Origin: Candidatus Tectimicrobiota bacterium
GTDB taxonomy: Bacteria; UBA8248; JACPRG01
Direction of reading: 5' to 3'
Assembly: GCA_016190025.1 (NCBI GenBank)
Contig: JACPRG010000103.1
Span: 1 to 48,152, forward strand
DNA: 48,152 nt
Under the pieces are notes generated by a model. That model was given only the letters and a program-made list of their open reading frames with translations, was not told the origin of the DNA and did not search any database. A program made the position numbers and the translations under genes. Positions 1 to 7,707 of the stretch are shown here, piece by piece. Positions within the stretch are counted from its first letter, which is position 1, and every line of letters starts with the position of its first letter.

Positions 1-2
1 AT

Positions 3-323
3 TTCGGCCGGGTCTGCGTGGCCCATCTGGGCGATCTGGCGGGGCTTCTGACGCCGCGGCAGCTGGAAGAGCTGGGGAGGGTGGACGTTTTGCTGATCCC
101 CATCGGCGGGCGGTTCACGATGAGTCCGGACGTGGCGCAGAAGGTCCTCCACCAGGTCCAGCCCCGGGTGGCCATCCCGATGCACTACTGGGACCGGGAG
201 GACCTGCTGATGGCCTTTTTGAACGGGTTGCGCCACCGCCGCCACAATTCGTCCGTCATCTCGTTTTCGCGGGAAACCCTTCCCCGCCAGATGACCGTGA
301 TCGTCCTGAGGTCGTCGGCCTGA
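3..323 (+). CDS. MBL-fold metal-dependent hydrolase, C-terminal part (5' end outside window)
   Basis: The reading frame is open from the first bases and ends at TGA 321-323, so only about 106 C-terminal residues are visible. The visible part has the end of a metallo-beta-lactamase fold of the UPF0173/UlaG-like type: an AHLGDL segment whose His and Asp are typical metal ligands, then DVLLIPIGG, and later IPMHYW, where the His is the usual last metal ligand. Proteins of this kind are soluble Zn- or Mn-dependent hydrolases, often of unknown substrate. The ATG at position 18 lies inside the conserved core and is not the true start. The family call is good; the substrate is unknown. Confidence 0.8.
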   Translation, partial: FGRVCVAHLGDLAGLLTPRQLEELGRVDVLLIPIGGRFTMSPDVAQKVLHQVQPRVAIPMHYWDREDLLMAFLNGLRHRRHNSSVISFSRETLPRQMTVIVLRSSA

Positions 324-504
324 GGGTCGGCGGGGGCGCGCGCGGTCCGGCCGGAGGCCCTTCCGGGGGCGCCCTCATCGGCGGAGGCGAGGCGCCGGGT
401 TGAAGGCCCTCCCCCGATGTGCTAGGACTTTGGAGAAGGGAAAAGGCGTGGGAGGGGCGGCGCGCTCGGGCGGAAGGGCAATCCAGGATAAAGGAGACGC
501 AGGG

Positions 505-834
505 ATGAAGAGAATCGTGCAATCGCTGGCGCTCGTTCTTTTGGCGGCCCTGGTCGTCGGGTGTGCGGCCCGCGGGCGGGATTTCGACCAGCAGGTCGTT
601 TTGCGGATTGAGAAGGGAAAGACGACCAAGGCCCAAGTGCAGGACTGGCTCGGCTCTCCTCACGAGCGGGGCATGCAGGGGGAGTTCGAAACCTGGACCT
701 ACCGTTTCATGAAGAACCTGGGGCCGTTCACGCAGGAACAAACCAAGGAGCTCACGGTCTGGTTCGAGAAAGCCGGCGTGGTCAACACCTATTCCTACAC
801 CACGAACCACGCCCCCTGGCAGGTTTCCCGGTGA
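505..834 (+). CDS. BamE/SmpA-like outer-membrane lipoprotein
   Basis: The protein has 109 residues. It starts at ATG 505, with AAGGAGA about 8 bases upstream; the frame is open further upstream but the lipoprotein signal begins here. Residues 1-20 form a signal peptide ending in a lipobox (LVVGC), so Cys20 would be lipidated. The remainder resembles the SmpA/OmlA (BamE) fold: a KGKTTKAQV turn, a WLGSP motif, and a W-x-Y segment (ETWTYRF). BamE is a small subunit of the outer-membrane protein assembly complex, but many stand-alone lipoproteins share the fold. The gene is monocistronic here, so a Bam role is only a possibility. Confidence 0.8.
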   Translation: MKRIVQSLALVLLAALVVGCAARGRDFDQQVVLRIEKGKTTKAQVQDWLGSPHERGMQGEFETWTYRFMKNLGPFTQEQTKELTVWFEKAGVVNTYSYTTNHAPWQVSR

Positions 835-933
835 GGGTCCGCCTGTTGTGAGGGCGTGGGAGGCCTTGCGTCTCATGTCGCTGAAGGGGCCCGGCCCGCG
901 AAGGGCGTCCGGTGACGGCGGAATCCTGCTCCC

Positions 934-1797
934 TTGATTCCGGTCCTTCTGGTCCTGGGGTGCACCGTCAGCTTTTCCTCCACCTTTGTCTTCGCGCGCC
1001 GCGGGATCCTCTACTGCAACATCGTCCAGGGGACCCTGATCGCCACGTGGGTGAACTTCCTCCTGCTGACGGCCTGGGTCGCGGTGAGTGCGCCCCTCTC
1101 GGCGTTCCTGGACAGGAGGCTCCTCGTCTTTTTCGCCCTGGGGTTTTTCGTCCCCTCCATGTCGCGGCTGTTGCTCCTGGCCGCCGTGGAGACCATCGGC
1201 GCCTCCCGGTCGGCCAGCCTGCGCGCGATGTCGCCGCTGCTCGCCTCTCTCCTGGCGGTTTTCCTCCTGGGGGAGAGGCCCACGGCGCTGAACGTCATCG
1301 GGATGCTGGCCATCATCGCCGGCGGTGTCCTTCTCTCCAGGCGCGGGCAAGAGGAGAGGGCGTGGAGGCGCAGGGACCTCATCTACCCGCTGGCGGGGAC
1401 GCTCTTGCTGGCGATGCGGGACGTGGTGATCCGCTACGGTGTGGCCGAGAACCCGCATCCGGTCGTCGGCGCCTGGGCGGCCGTTCTGGTTTCAGTGGTG
1501 GTCATCGGGGCCTTCTGGAGGTGGGTTCGCCCGGAGGGATCGGGGTGGCCGCCCCTGGGGGGTTGGGTGTACTTCGGCCTCGTGGGCGTGGCCTTGGGCG
1601 TCGGTTTTGTGATGCTGTTCTTCGCCTACCGGACGGGGAAGGTGATCGTCCTGGCCCCGATTTCCGGAACGACCCCGCTCTTCACCCTTCTCTTCAGCGC
1701 CCTCTTTCTGCGCGGCCTTGAGCGGGTGACGTTTCCCCTGGTGGCCGGCGTCCTGTGCATTGTGCTCGGGGGGGTCCTGGTGGCTCTGCAGCTGTGA
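934..1797 (+). CDS. EamA/DMT-family inner-membrane transporter
   Basis: This 287-residue integral membrane protein has about ten hydrophobic segments arranged as two EamA repeats, the usual form of the drug/metabolite transporter superfamily. The second half carries the family's typical ending: APISGTTPLFT, then an FLRGLERVTFPLVAGVLCIVLGGVL segment read here in pieces. The start is TTG 934; no ATG fits, and the first membrane helix begins at once. The substrate cannot be read from the sequence. A strong hairpin begins inside the stop codon. A second, distant DMT gene lies at 31799. Confidence 0.85.
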   Translation: MIPVLLVLGCTVSFSSTFVFARRGILYCNIVQGTLIATWVNFLLLTAWVAVSAPLSAFLDRRLLVFFALGFFVPSMSRLLLLAAVETIGASRSASLRAMSPLLASLLAVFLLGERPTALNVIGMLAIIAGGVLLSRRGQEERAWRRRDLIYPLAGTLLLAMRDVVIRYGVAENPHPVVGAWAAVLVSVVVIGAFWRWVRPEGSGWPPLGGWVYFGLVGVALGVGFVMLFFAYRTGKVIVLAPISGTTPLFTLLFSALFLRGLERVTFPLVAGVLCIVLGGVLVALQL

Positions 1798-1823
1798 CGC
1801 GCCCGGAGCCCTCCGGGCGCGTC
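1796..1823 (+). terminator. Strong hairpin after the DMT transporter gene
   Basis: A perfect 12-bp GC-rich stem (GACGCGCCCGGA with its complement) closes a GCCC loop and starts within the stop codon region. There is no T-tract after it, so it is either a non-canonical terminator or an mRNA 3'-end stabiliser. Confidence 0.55.
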
Positions 1824-1929
1824 GAAGGCCCTCCCCAGCGCTGTTTCCCGCGAAAGACCCCCTCCTGGACCCGGCCCTCCGGCGCGCGGCCCTTGACCGG
1901 CGACGGGCCGGGGATTAAGGTTTTGTGAG

Positions 1930-2706
1930 ATGAACCCGAAGGCTTGCGGCAGGGTGGACGCGCACGGGAGAAGACGGTCCGCTTGGGGAGTGGGGGTCCG
2001 TCTGGCGGCTTGCCTGGCGGCGGCCCTCGCGGCCGGTTCCTGCGCCGCCAAGACCGACGAGATTGTCGAGCCGCTCTGGTATTACCGCGTGCGCAAGCCC
2101 GCCTCCCCCTGGGTCCCGGGGCCGGGCAAATCGGCGTTCGCTGACGTCGGCTTGAAGGCGGATTACTTTTTCCACAACCCGTTCACGGGCGGCGTGATGG
2201 CCATCCGCGCCCATCCCCTCAGTTTCCGTTACAAGAATTTCGAGATCTCCGACCACGCGCTCCGGATCTACCGGAAAATGCTCGAGGGGTGGGGGAACAA
2301 CGTGCGCGCCATCAAGGACAGCCGTTTCCTCCCCTTGGGAGAGGCCTGGTCGGTGGGGACGTGGGAGGGGCATCCGCGGCTTGAGTTTCAGCTTCGGGGA
2401 AGCCTCTCCCGCCCCATGATCGATGAAGAGGCCGAGCGGAAGCGGATTGAGGAGGAGATTCTCAGCGGGAAGGAAGAGGAGCGCTTCGGCCCGGAGACCC
2501 GGGAGATGCGGCGAAAGCGCATCGATCTGGAGAAGAGCCGGGCCCAGACGGCCCGCGGCGCCCGGGGGAAATTCGTCCTCATTCTGAAGCGGGGCTGGCC
2601 GGCGGACGTGCTGTACGAGTTCGCCATTCTGGACCATGAGCTGGCCTTCCCGAGCACGGTGAAGGAGTTCGATCAGGTCATGGGCAGCTTTCGGCTGCTC
2701 CGGTGA
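1930..2706 (+). CDS. Predicted lipoprotein of unknown function
   Basis: The protein has 258 residues. A basic N-terminus and a hydrophobic stretch end in AAGSC, a lipobox that would place the lipidated Cys at residue 38. The mature part is soluble with mixed alpha/beta character: an FFHNPFTGGVMAIR segment near 77-90, then a very charged helical stretch (many E, K and R, about residues 160-210), then a closing VMGSFRLLR, which recalls proteins that monitor loss of a fitted value. I do not recognise a family. Its stop overlaps the first possible GTG of the response regulator gene, so it probably belongs to the same transcript as the two-component system. Confidence 0.7.
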   Translation: MNPKACGRVDAHGRRRSAWGVGVRLAACLAAALAAGSCAAKTDEIVEPLWYYRVRKPASPWVPGPGKSAFADVGLKADYFFHNPFTGGVMAIRAHPLSFRYKNFEISDHALRIYRKMLEGWGNNVRAIKDSRFLPLGEAWSVGTWEGHPRLEFQLRGSLSRPMIDEEAERKRIEEEILSGKEEERFGPETREMRRKRIDLEKSRAQTARGARGKFVLILKRGWPADVLYEFAILDHELAFPSTVKEFDQVMGSFRLLR

Positions 2707-2756
2707 TCGTCCGGCGGAGGGGCGACGTCCCCCTGGAGGGCTGGCGGGGAGAGCGC

Positions 2757-3434
2757 TTGCGAATCTTGGTGGTGGAAGATGAGGCCAGGGTGGCCAGCTT
2801 CGTCGCTCGCGGGCTCGGGGAGGAAGGCTACGCCGTGGATGTCGTCGGACATGGGGTCGAAGCCCTGGAGCAGGCCCTCGCCGGCGACTATGATGTCATT
2901 CTGCTGGACGTCATGTTGCCCGGCATCGACGGGTGGGAAGTCCTGTCGCGCTTTCGGGCGAGCGGGGGCGAGGCCCCGGTCATGATGCTGACGGCGCGGG
3001 ATGCGGTGGAAGACAAGGTCCGCGGGCTGGACACCGGGGCGGACGACTACCTCACCAAGCCTTTCTCCTTGAGCGAGCTGCAGGCCCGCATCCGCGCGCT
3101 CCTGAGGCGGGGAGACCGCGCGGGCCCGATCCTCCGGCTGGCCGACCTGGAGCTGAATCCGGCCACCCGGTGGGTGACGAGGGCGGGCAGGAGGATCAAC
3201 CTCTCGGCCCGAGAGTACGCCCTGCTGGAATTTTTCATGCGCCACACGGACCGGATCCTCTCGCGCTCCACGCTGCTGGAGCACGTCTGGGATTACGCCT
3301 TCGATCCCGAAACGAACGTGGTGGATGTCTACGTCAGCTACCTGCGAAACAAGATCGACCGGGGGTTCTCCCCCCCGCTCATCCACACCCTGCGCGGCGT
3401 GGGGTACCGCTTCGGGCTGCCGGAAAGGGCGTGA
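2757..3434 (+). CDS. OmpR/PhoB-family response regulator
   Basis: This DNA-binding response regulator has 225 residues. The receiver domain (about 1-115) has the acidic pair E7-D8, phospho-acceptor D51 in LLDVMLPG, T79 and K101 in LTKPF. The C-terminal winged helix (about 125-222) ends in the typical RGVGYRF. I chose TTG 2757 because it gives the normal MRILVVEDE N-terminus and has GGGGAGAG just upstream; an in-frame GTG at 2703 would add 18 atypical residues. Its partner kinase follows 42 bases later. The 11-bp-phased repeats at 5110-5139 upstream of htrA are the sort of site this family binds and make htrA a likely target (inference). Confidence 0.92.
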   Translation: MRILVVEDEARVASFVARGLGEEGYAVDVVGHGVEALEQALAGDYDVILLDVMLPGIDGWEVLSRFRASGGEAPVMMLTARDAVEDKVRGLDTGADDYLTKPFSLSELQARIRALLRRGDRAGPILRLADLELNPATRWVTRAGRRINLSAREYALLEFFMRHTDRILSRSTLLEHVWDYAFDPETNVVDVYVSYLRNKIDRGFSPPLIHTLRGVGYRFGLPERA

Positions 3435-3476
3435 GATGGACTCTTTTTCCCGCAAGGGCGTCGGCGGAGGAGGCGG

Positions 3477-4895
3477 ATGAAGTCGTTGGGGCTCAAGACG
3501 CGGCTGACCTTTTGGTACTCGGGCGTGATGGCCGGGTTGCTGATCGCGGTCAGCCTGGTCATCTTCGCCGCCGTGCGCCACCAGCTTCACTCGAACTTGG
3601 ACGGTTCCCTGCGGGCGGCGGGCAAGGCGCTGGCCTCGGTGGACCGGCCCGAACTCACCTCCCCCCCCGAGCAGATCTTCTCAAAACTCTTCCCCCGCCT
3701 GTCCCCCGACCAGTTCCTTGATCGGACGTTTCAGTTGTTGGACCTGGCCGGGGAGATCCGGCTGCGGTCGCTGTCGCTGGGTGGGACCTCCATCAAGCTG
3801 AGCCCCCTCGCCCGCACGAATGCCCTGAGAGGGGAAGGCACGGCCGAGACGGTCTATCCGCCGGACCGCCCGCCGATCCGCGTGTACACGCAGCCCGTCA
3901 TCCGCTCGGGCCGGGTGGTCAACTTCGTTCAGGTCGCGGCCTCCTTCGCCGAGGTCAATCGGACCCTTCGGCGGCTGGCTTTGATCCTGCTGGGGGTGGT
4001 TCCCTCCGCGGTCGTCCTGGCGGGCCTGGGCGGCTGGGCGCTGGCCCGGCGCGCCCTGCGCCCGGTGGATGAGGTGGCGGCGGCGGCCCGCCGCATCACA
4101 GCCGAGCGGCTGAACGAGAGGATCGCGCGGCCGGAGTCCGACGACGAGCTGGCCCGGCTCGTGGAGACCCTGAACGCCATGATCGCCCGTCTGGAGATGG
4201 CCTTCGACCGGGTGCGGGAGTTCAGCGCGGACGCCTCCCACGAGCTCAAGACTCCCCTCACCATCCTGCGGGGGGAGGTCGAGCTTCTGCTTTCCTCGGA
4301 GCGGACCTTTGAGGATTACAAACGGGGCCTGCGCGTGATCCTGGAAGAGGTCAGGCGGATGAGCGAGATCGTCGAGGACCTCCTGACGCTGGCCAAGGCG
4401 GACTTGGGCGCCACCCAGCTTTATTTCGCGCCGGTGGACCTGGCGGACCTGATCACCGAGGTGTTCGAAAAGGCCAAGTCCCTGCCCGAGGCGGAGGGCA
4501 AGCAGTTCACCCTGAGCCGGCGGGACCCGCTGGTGATCGAGGGGGACGCGGACCGGCTTCGCCAGATGGTGATGAACCTCGTGGTCAACGCCTTCCGGTA
4601 CACGCCCCCCGGCGGCAAGATCGACGTTTCGCTGGGCGGGGTGGACGGACGCACCGTGATCTCCGTCGCGGACACGGGGATCGGGATCTCCGAAAAGGAC
4701 ATCGACCGGATCTTCGACCGGTTTTATCGGGCCCCGGAGGCCCGCAGAATGGGAGCGGGAGGCAGCGGGCTCGGTCTGAATATCTGCAAGTGGATCGCAG
4801 AGGCCCACGGCGGGACCATTCGCGTGCGAAGCTGCCTGGGCAAGGGGAGCGATTTCACCGTCGAGATCCCACAGAAGGCGGAGTCCCCCTCCTGA
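3477..4895 (+). CDS. Sensor histidine kinase (HAMP, HisKA, HATPase)
   Basis: This membrane kinase has 472 residues. TM1 spans about 13-35, followed by a periplasmic sensor region of about 125 residues without a recognised ligand domain, then TM2 near 163-185 and a HAMP linker. The dimerisation and phospho-acceptor region has SHELKTPLT with the phosphorylated histidine at residue 255. The ATPase domain follows, with N-box MVMNLVVNAFRY, G1 DTGIGI and G2 GSGLGLNICKWI. Overall it resembles CusS/BaeS-type envelope or metal sensors. It sits next to the response regulator and upstream of htrA, so an envelope-stress signal is plausible; this is context, not proof. Confidence 0.92.
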   Translation: MKSLGLKTRLTFWYSGVMAGLLIAVSLVIFAAVRHQLHSNLDGSLRAAGKALASVDRPELTSPPEQIFSKLFPRLSPDQFLDRTFQLLDLAGEIRLRSLSLGGTSIKLSPLARTNALRGEGTAETVYPPDRPPIRVYTQPVIRSGRVVNFVQVAASFAEVNRTLRRLALILLGVVPSAVVLAGLGGWALARRALRPVDEVAAAARRITAERLNERIARPESDDELARLVETLNAMIARLEMAFDRVREFSADASHELKTPLTILRGEVELLLSSERTFEDYKRGLRVILEEVRRMSEIVEDLLTLAKADLGATQLYFAPVDLADLITEVFEKAKSLPEAEGKQFTLSRRDPLVIEGDADRLRQMVMNLVVNAFRYTPPGGKIDVSLGGVDGRTVISVADTGIGISEKDIDRIFDRFYRAPEARRMGAGGSGLGLNICKWIAEAHGGTIRVRSCLGKGSDFTVEIPQKAESPS

Positions 4896-5109
4896 GCGGA
4901 CGGGACGGTCCGGCCTTTCCTCGTTTCTCATCCTTACCCCCCCCCGCGAGCCGGAAAAGAGGGTCGGCCCCGCGCCGATCCGCCAGCCGGCCGCCCTCGG
5001 AGAGCTTCGGAGATCCGGGGGGCCGGTCAATGCAATCCATCACGCCCATCTCGGCGCAGAAGCCTCCGTCCCGGAAGTTTCTCGCAGGCCTCCGGTCTCG
5101 TTAGAGGAT

Positions 5110-5153
5110 TTTAATGTGCGGTTAACGTTCCTTTAATGTTGGCCGCCTATATT
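5110..5153 (+). promoter_or_regulatory. Putative htrA promoter with three 11-bp-phased operator repeats
   Basis: Three copies of KTTAAYGT lie at 5110-5117 (TTTAATGT), 5121-5128 (GTTAACGT) and 5132-5139 (TTTAATGT). Their starts are exactly 11 bp apart. TATATT at 5148-5153 fits a -10 box, and no good -35 is present; the last repeat lies where the -35 should be. This is the geometry of PhoB/OmpR-family activation, in which direct repeats one helical turn apart replace the -35. The response regulator encoded at 2757 is the natural candidate. Confidence 0.6.
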
Positions 5154-5257
5154 GAGAATTGTTCGATGGAGGAGAAGTTGGGAAAAGGGACCTCCCAACG
5201 CCTCCGGCTTCAGGGGGATGTGCGTATTACCTCCCGACGCCTTCCCTTGTGGCCATC

Positions 5258-5287
5258 TGGCGGGGGGTCGAAGTTGACCCCCCGCCA
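5258..5287 (+). promoter_or_regulatory. Strong hairpin in the htrA leader
   Basis: A perfect 12-bp inverted repeat (TGGCGGGGGGTC / GACCCCCCGCCA) with a six-base loop GAAGTT lies about 100 bases downstream of the predicted start of transcription. No T-tract follows. It could be an RNA-level control element of the leader or a terminator for transcripts arriving from the kinase gene. Confidence 0.5.
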
Positions 5288-5447
5288 CTCCCCGCAAATC
5301 CGGAATCATTCGCCGCAAACCCACGGACAACGGATCGTAGGGTCGGGCGTCACGGCGGGGCGGGTGTATCTGCGCAATTGTCGCTTCTTTTTCGCTGGTT
5401 TGAAGGGGGAGTAATTTTTTACAACGGGGTCCCGTCGGAGAGCCAGA

Positions 5448-6947
5448 ATGTCGAGCAAGAGGAGCAAGACGATTTGGTTTTCGCTGTTGTTTGCGGTCCT
5501 CCTGGCCGCCACCTTCGCGGCGGGGCTGGCCACCGCCTTCGTGACGGGGAAGGACTTCCCCGGCCGGCGGTCCGCCTGGAGCGTGGCGCAGGCGCAGGCC
5601 GCCGCCCCGGACGTCCGGCAGGAGGCCGGCGGGCTGCCCTCTTTTCGCCCGCTGGTCGAGCGGCTCACGCCGACGGTCGTGAACATCCGCGTCGTCCGGA
5701 AGGTGGAGCGGAGCTCCCTCTCGGAGGAGTCGCCCTTCGGTGAGGACCCGTTCCCAGATTTCTTCCGCCGGTTTCGGGAGGGTCGGCCGGGACGGCGAGT
5801 TCCCCCCCCGGAGTACCGGCGGCAGGGAGTCGGCTCCGGCTTCATCTACAGCCGGGACGGCCTCATCGTGACCAATCAGCACGTCGTCGAGGGGGCCGAG
5901 GATATCCGCGTGACCCTTTCGGACGGGCGCACGTTCAGCGCAAAGGTCCTGGGCCGCGACGCGAAGACCGACCTGGCCCTGCTGAGGATCACGCAGAAGG
6001 TGGACCTTCCGGCGGTCGCCCTGGGCGACTCCGGCCATCTGGCGCCTGGGGACTGGGTGCTGGCCATCGGCAACCCGTTCGGACTCGGCCACACGGTCAC
6101 CGCCGGCATCGTCAGCGGGAAAGGGCGTTCCATCGGAGCGGGTCCTTACGACGACTTCATTCAGACCGACGCTTCCATCAATCCGGGCAATTCGGGAGGC
6201 CCCCTGTTCAACGTCCGAGGGGAAGTGGTCGGCGTCAACACGGCCATCCTCCCGAACGGACAGGGGATCGGGTTTTCCATCCCCATCAATCTGGCGCGGG
6301 AGGTCATCGCCTCTCTGCAGGCGAAGGGCTACGTCCCCAGGGCCTGGCTGGGGGTCCAGATCCAGAACCTGACCCCGGAGCTGGCCAAGGCCTTCGGTAT
6401 GAAGAAACCGCGGGGCGCCCTGGTGGCCGATGTCTTGTCCGGGGGGCCGGCGGAGCGGGCGGGATTCCGCCGGGGCGACGTCATCGTCGGCTTCGCGGGC
6501 CAGGAGGTGGAGGACGCCCGCGCCCTCCCGCGGATGGTGGCTTCGGCGCCCGCGGGGAAGAAAGTCAAGATCCAGGTCCTTCGCGAGGGTAAGGCCCAGG
6601 AGATCGAGGTCGCCCTGGACGAGATGAAGGATGACGCGCCCCCGCCCGCCCGGGCGGAGAAGACCGGCTTTCATCTCGGCGTTCAGGTCCGGCCCCTCGG
6701 CGCCGAGGAGACCGCGCGCCTCGGGCTCAAGGCGGATTCGGCCCTGGCGGTCGTCTCCGTCCAGCCGGGCAGCCCCGCCGAGCGTGGGGGGTTGCGTCCG
6801 GGCGACGTCATCCTCGAAATCAACGGCAAGACCGCCGGGCGCGTGGAGGACCTTCGGTCCGCAGCCGCCGCCACGCAGGACAAGGGACTTCTCCTCCTCG
6901 TCAAGCGGGACCGGACGAACCTGTACATGGCGATCCCGGTGGGTTGA
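5448..6947 (+). CDS. degP: HtrA/Do-family periplasmic serine protease with two PDZ domains
   Basis: The protein has 499 residues. An N-terminal signal or anchor (about 7-30) leads to the periplasm. The trypsin-like domain carries the catalytic triad His145 (TNQHVVEG), Asp175 (KTDLALL) and Ser249 (NPGNSGGPL). Two PDZ domains follow: one begins near RAWLGVQIQ, with GDVIVGFAGQEV; the other begins near GVQVRPLG, with GDVILEINGK. This is the full DegP/MucD layout. The family degrades and refolds misfolded envelope proteins. It is preceded by a probable response-regulator operator and followed by a terminator, so it is probably a single-gene unit under two-component control. Confidence 0.95.
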   Translation: MSSKRSKTIWFSLLFAVLLAATFAAGLATAFVTGKDFPGRRSAWSVAQAQAAAPDVRQEAGGLPSFRPLVERLTPTVVNIRVVRKVERSSLSEESPFGEDPFPDFFRRFREGRPGRRVPPPEYRRQGVGSGFIYSRDGLIVTNQHVVEGAEDIRVTLSDGRTFSAKVLGRDAKTDLALLRITQKVDLPAVALGDSGHLAPGDWVLAIGNPFGLGHTVTAGIVSGKGRSIGAGPYDDFIQTDASINPGNSGGPLFNVRGEVVGVNTAILPNGQGIGFSIPINLAREVIASLQAKGYVPRAWLGVQIQNLTPELAKAFGMKKPRGALVADVLSGGPAERAGFRRGDVIVGFAGQEVEDARALPRMVASAPAGKKVKIQVLREGKAQEIEVALDEMKDDAPPPARAEKTGFHLGVQVRPLGAEETARLGLKADSALAVVSVQPGSPAERGGLRPGDVILEINGKTAGRVEDLRSAAAATQDKGLLLLVKRDRTNLYMAIPVG

Positions 6948-6960
6948 GGGCTGGGAAGCA

Positions 6961-6998
6961 GCCCCCCCTCCAGGTCTTCGGACGGCCGGAGGGGGGGC
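6961..6998 (+). terminator. Terminator-like hairpin after htrA
   Basis: An 11-bp stem (GCCCCCCCTCC with its complement) encloses a nested GTC-TTCG-GAC hairpin with a stable TTCG tetraloop. The trailing CTTCTCT is pyrimidine-rich but is not a clean T-run. It is well placed 13 bases after the htrA stop. Confidence 0.6.
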
Positions 6999-7062
6999 CT
7001 TCTCTGGTCCGGGGATTGGGTCGGACGCGCCCAACGGATGGGCCAATGGAAGGGAAAGTTCA

Positions 7063-7644
7063 TTGGCCGGATCGCGAAGCCCAAGGGTCCTGGGGGTGAT
7101 CTCCGACACTCACGGGTATCTGGACCCCCGGGTGTATGAGGCCTTCGACGGGGTGGACCACATCCTCCACGCCGGGGATTTGGGCGCGGAGGAGGTGGCC
7201 CTCGAGCTTTCGGCGCTGGCCCCGCTGACGGCGGTCTCCGGGAACGTGGACGCGCACCTCCCGGCGGGCCGGTTTCAGCCGCTGCGGCTGCTGGGAGCCG
7301 GCGGGAGGCTCTTTTTGGTCGTGCACGAGGGGATGGCCGGCGGTTGCGCCGCGCCCTCCCTGGCGTGTCCGCTCCGCGAGCACCAGCCCGATCTCGTCGT
7401 CTTCGGGCACAGCCACAAACCCTACTTCGGCCGGGTCGGTGATTGTTGTTTCTTCAATCCGGGGAGCGCGGGACGAAAACGCTTCCGCTTTCCCCGGACC
7501 GTCGGGCGCCTGGTGGTGGAGCCCGAGGGGGAGATCCGCGGCCGGCTCATCTCCCTGGAAGGACGCGCGGCCGACGAAATGAGCTTTGTCGTCCCGCCGC
7601 GGGGAAACGCGCGGGGAGGGACCTTGTCAGGAGGGGGAAGGTGA
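7063..7644 (+). CDS. YfcE/MJ0936-family metallophosphoesterase
   Basis: The protein has 193 residues. Calcineurin-like phosphoesterase motifs occur in order: ISDTHG (D15, H17), HAGDLG, SGNVDAH, LVVHEG and FGHSHKP. Together these bind two metal ions. Family members hydrolyse phosphodiesters, sometimes cyclic nucleotides; the natural substrate is not evident. The start is TTG 7063, with AGGGA seven bases upstream; the open frame extends far upstream inside htrA but has no family character there. A GC-rich terminator separates it from htrA, so it probably has its own promoter or is read together with the ispH fusion 63 bases downstream. Confidence 0.85.
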   Translation: MAGSRSPRVLGVISDTHGYLDPRVYEAFDGVDHILHAGDLGAEEVALELSALAPLTAVSGNVDAHLPAGRFQPLRLLGAGGRLFLVVHEGMAGGCAAPSLACPLREHQPDLVVFGHSHKPYFGRVGDCCFFNPGSAGRKRFRFPRTVGRLVVEPEGEIRGRLISLEGRAADEMSFVVPPRGNARGGTLSGGGR

Positions 7645-7707
7645 TCTACCCTGTGGGCGACGAGGGGTTGGCGGGGGTCTCATCGGTCATCTGAAGGGGG
7701 GAGAGCG

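Larger units (their letters stand above)
4896..5447 (+). other. 552-bp intergenic region before htrA: promoter and long leader
   Basis: I see no credible gene here; the small open frames begin inside the promoter or leader and have no family character. The first 200 bases hold nothing I recognise. From 5110 come three phased repeats and a -10 box (listed separately). A leader of roughly 285 bases containing a strong hairpin then runs to the htrA ATG. A weak GGAG-type ribosome site precedes the ATG. Confidence 0.6.

Noticed and set aside
5136..5414. 92-codon frame in the htrA leader
   Set aside because: It begins inside the promoter region, upstream of the predicted transcription start, has no ribosome site and codes straight through the strong hairpin.
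5133..7109. 658-codon minus-strand frame over htrA
   Set aside because: Antisense shadow with biased composition; htrA is complete with its catalytic triad on the other strand.
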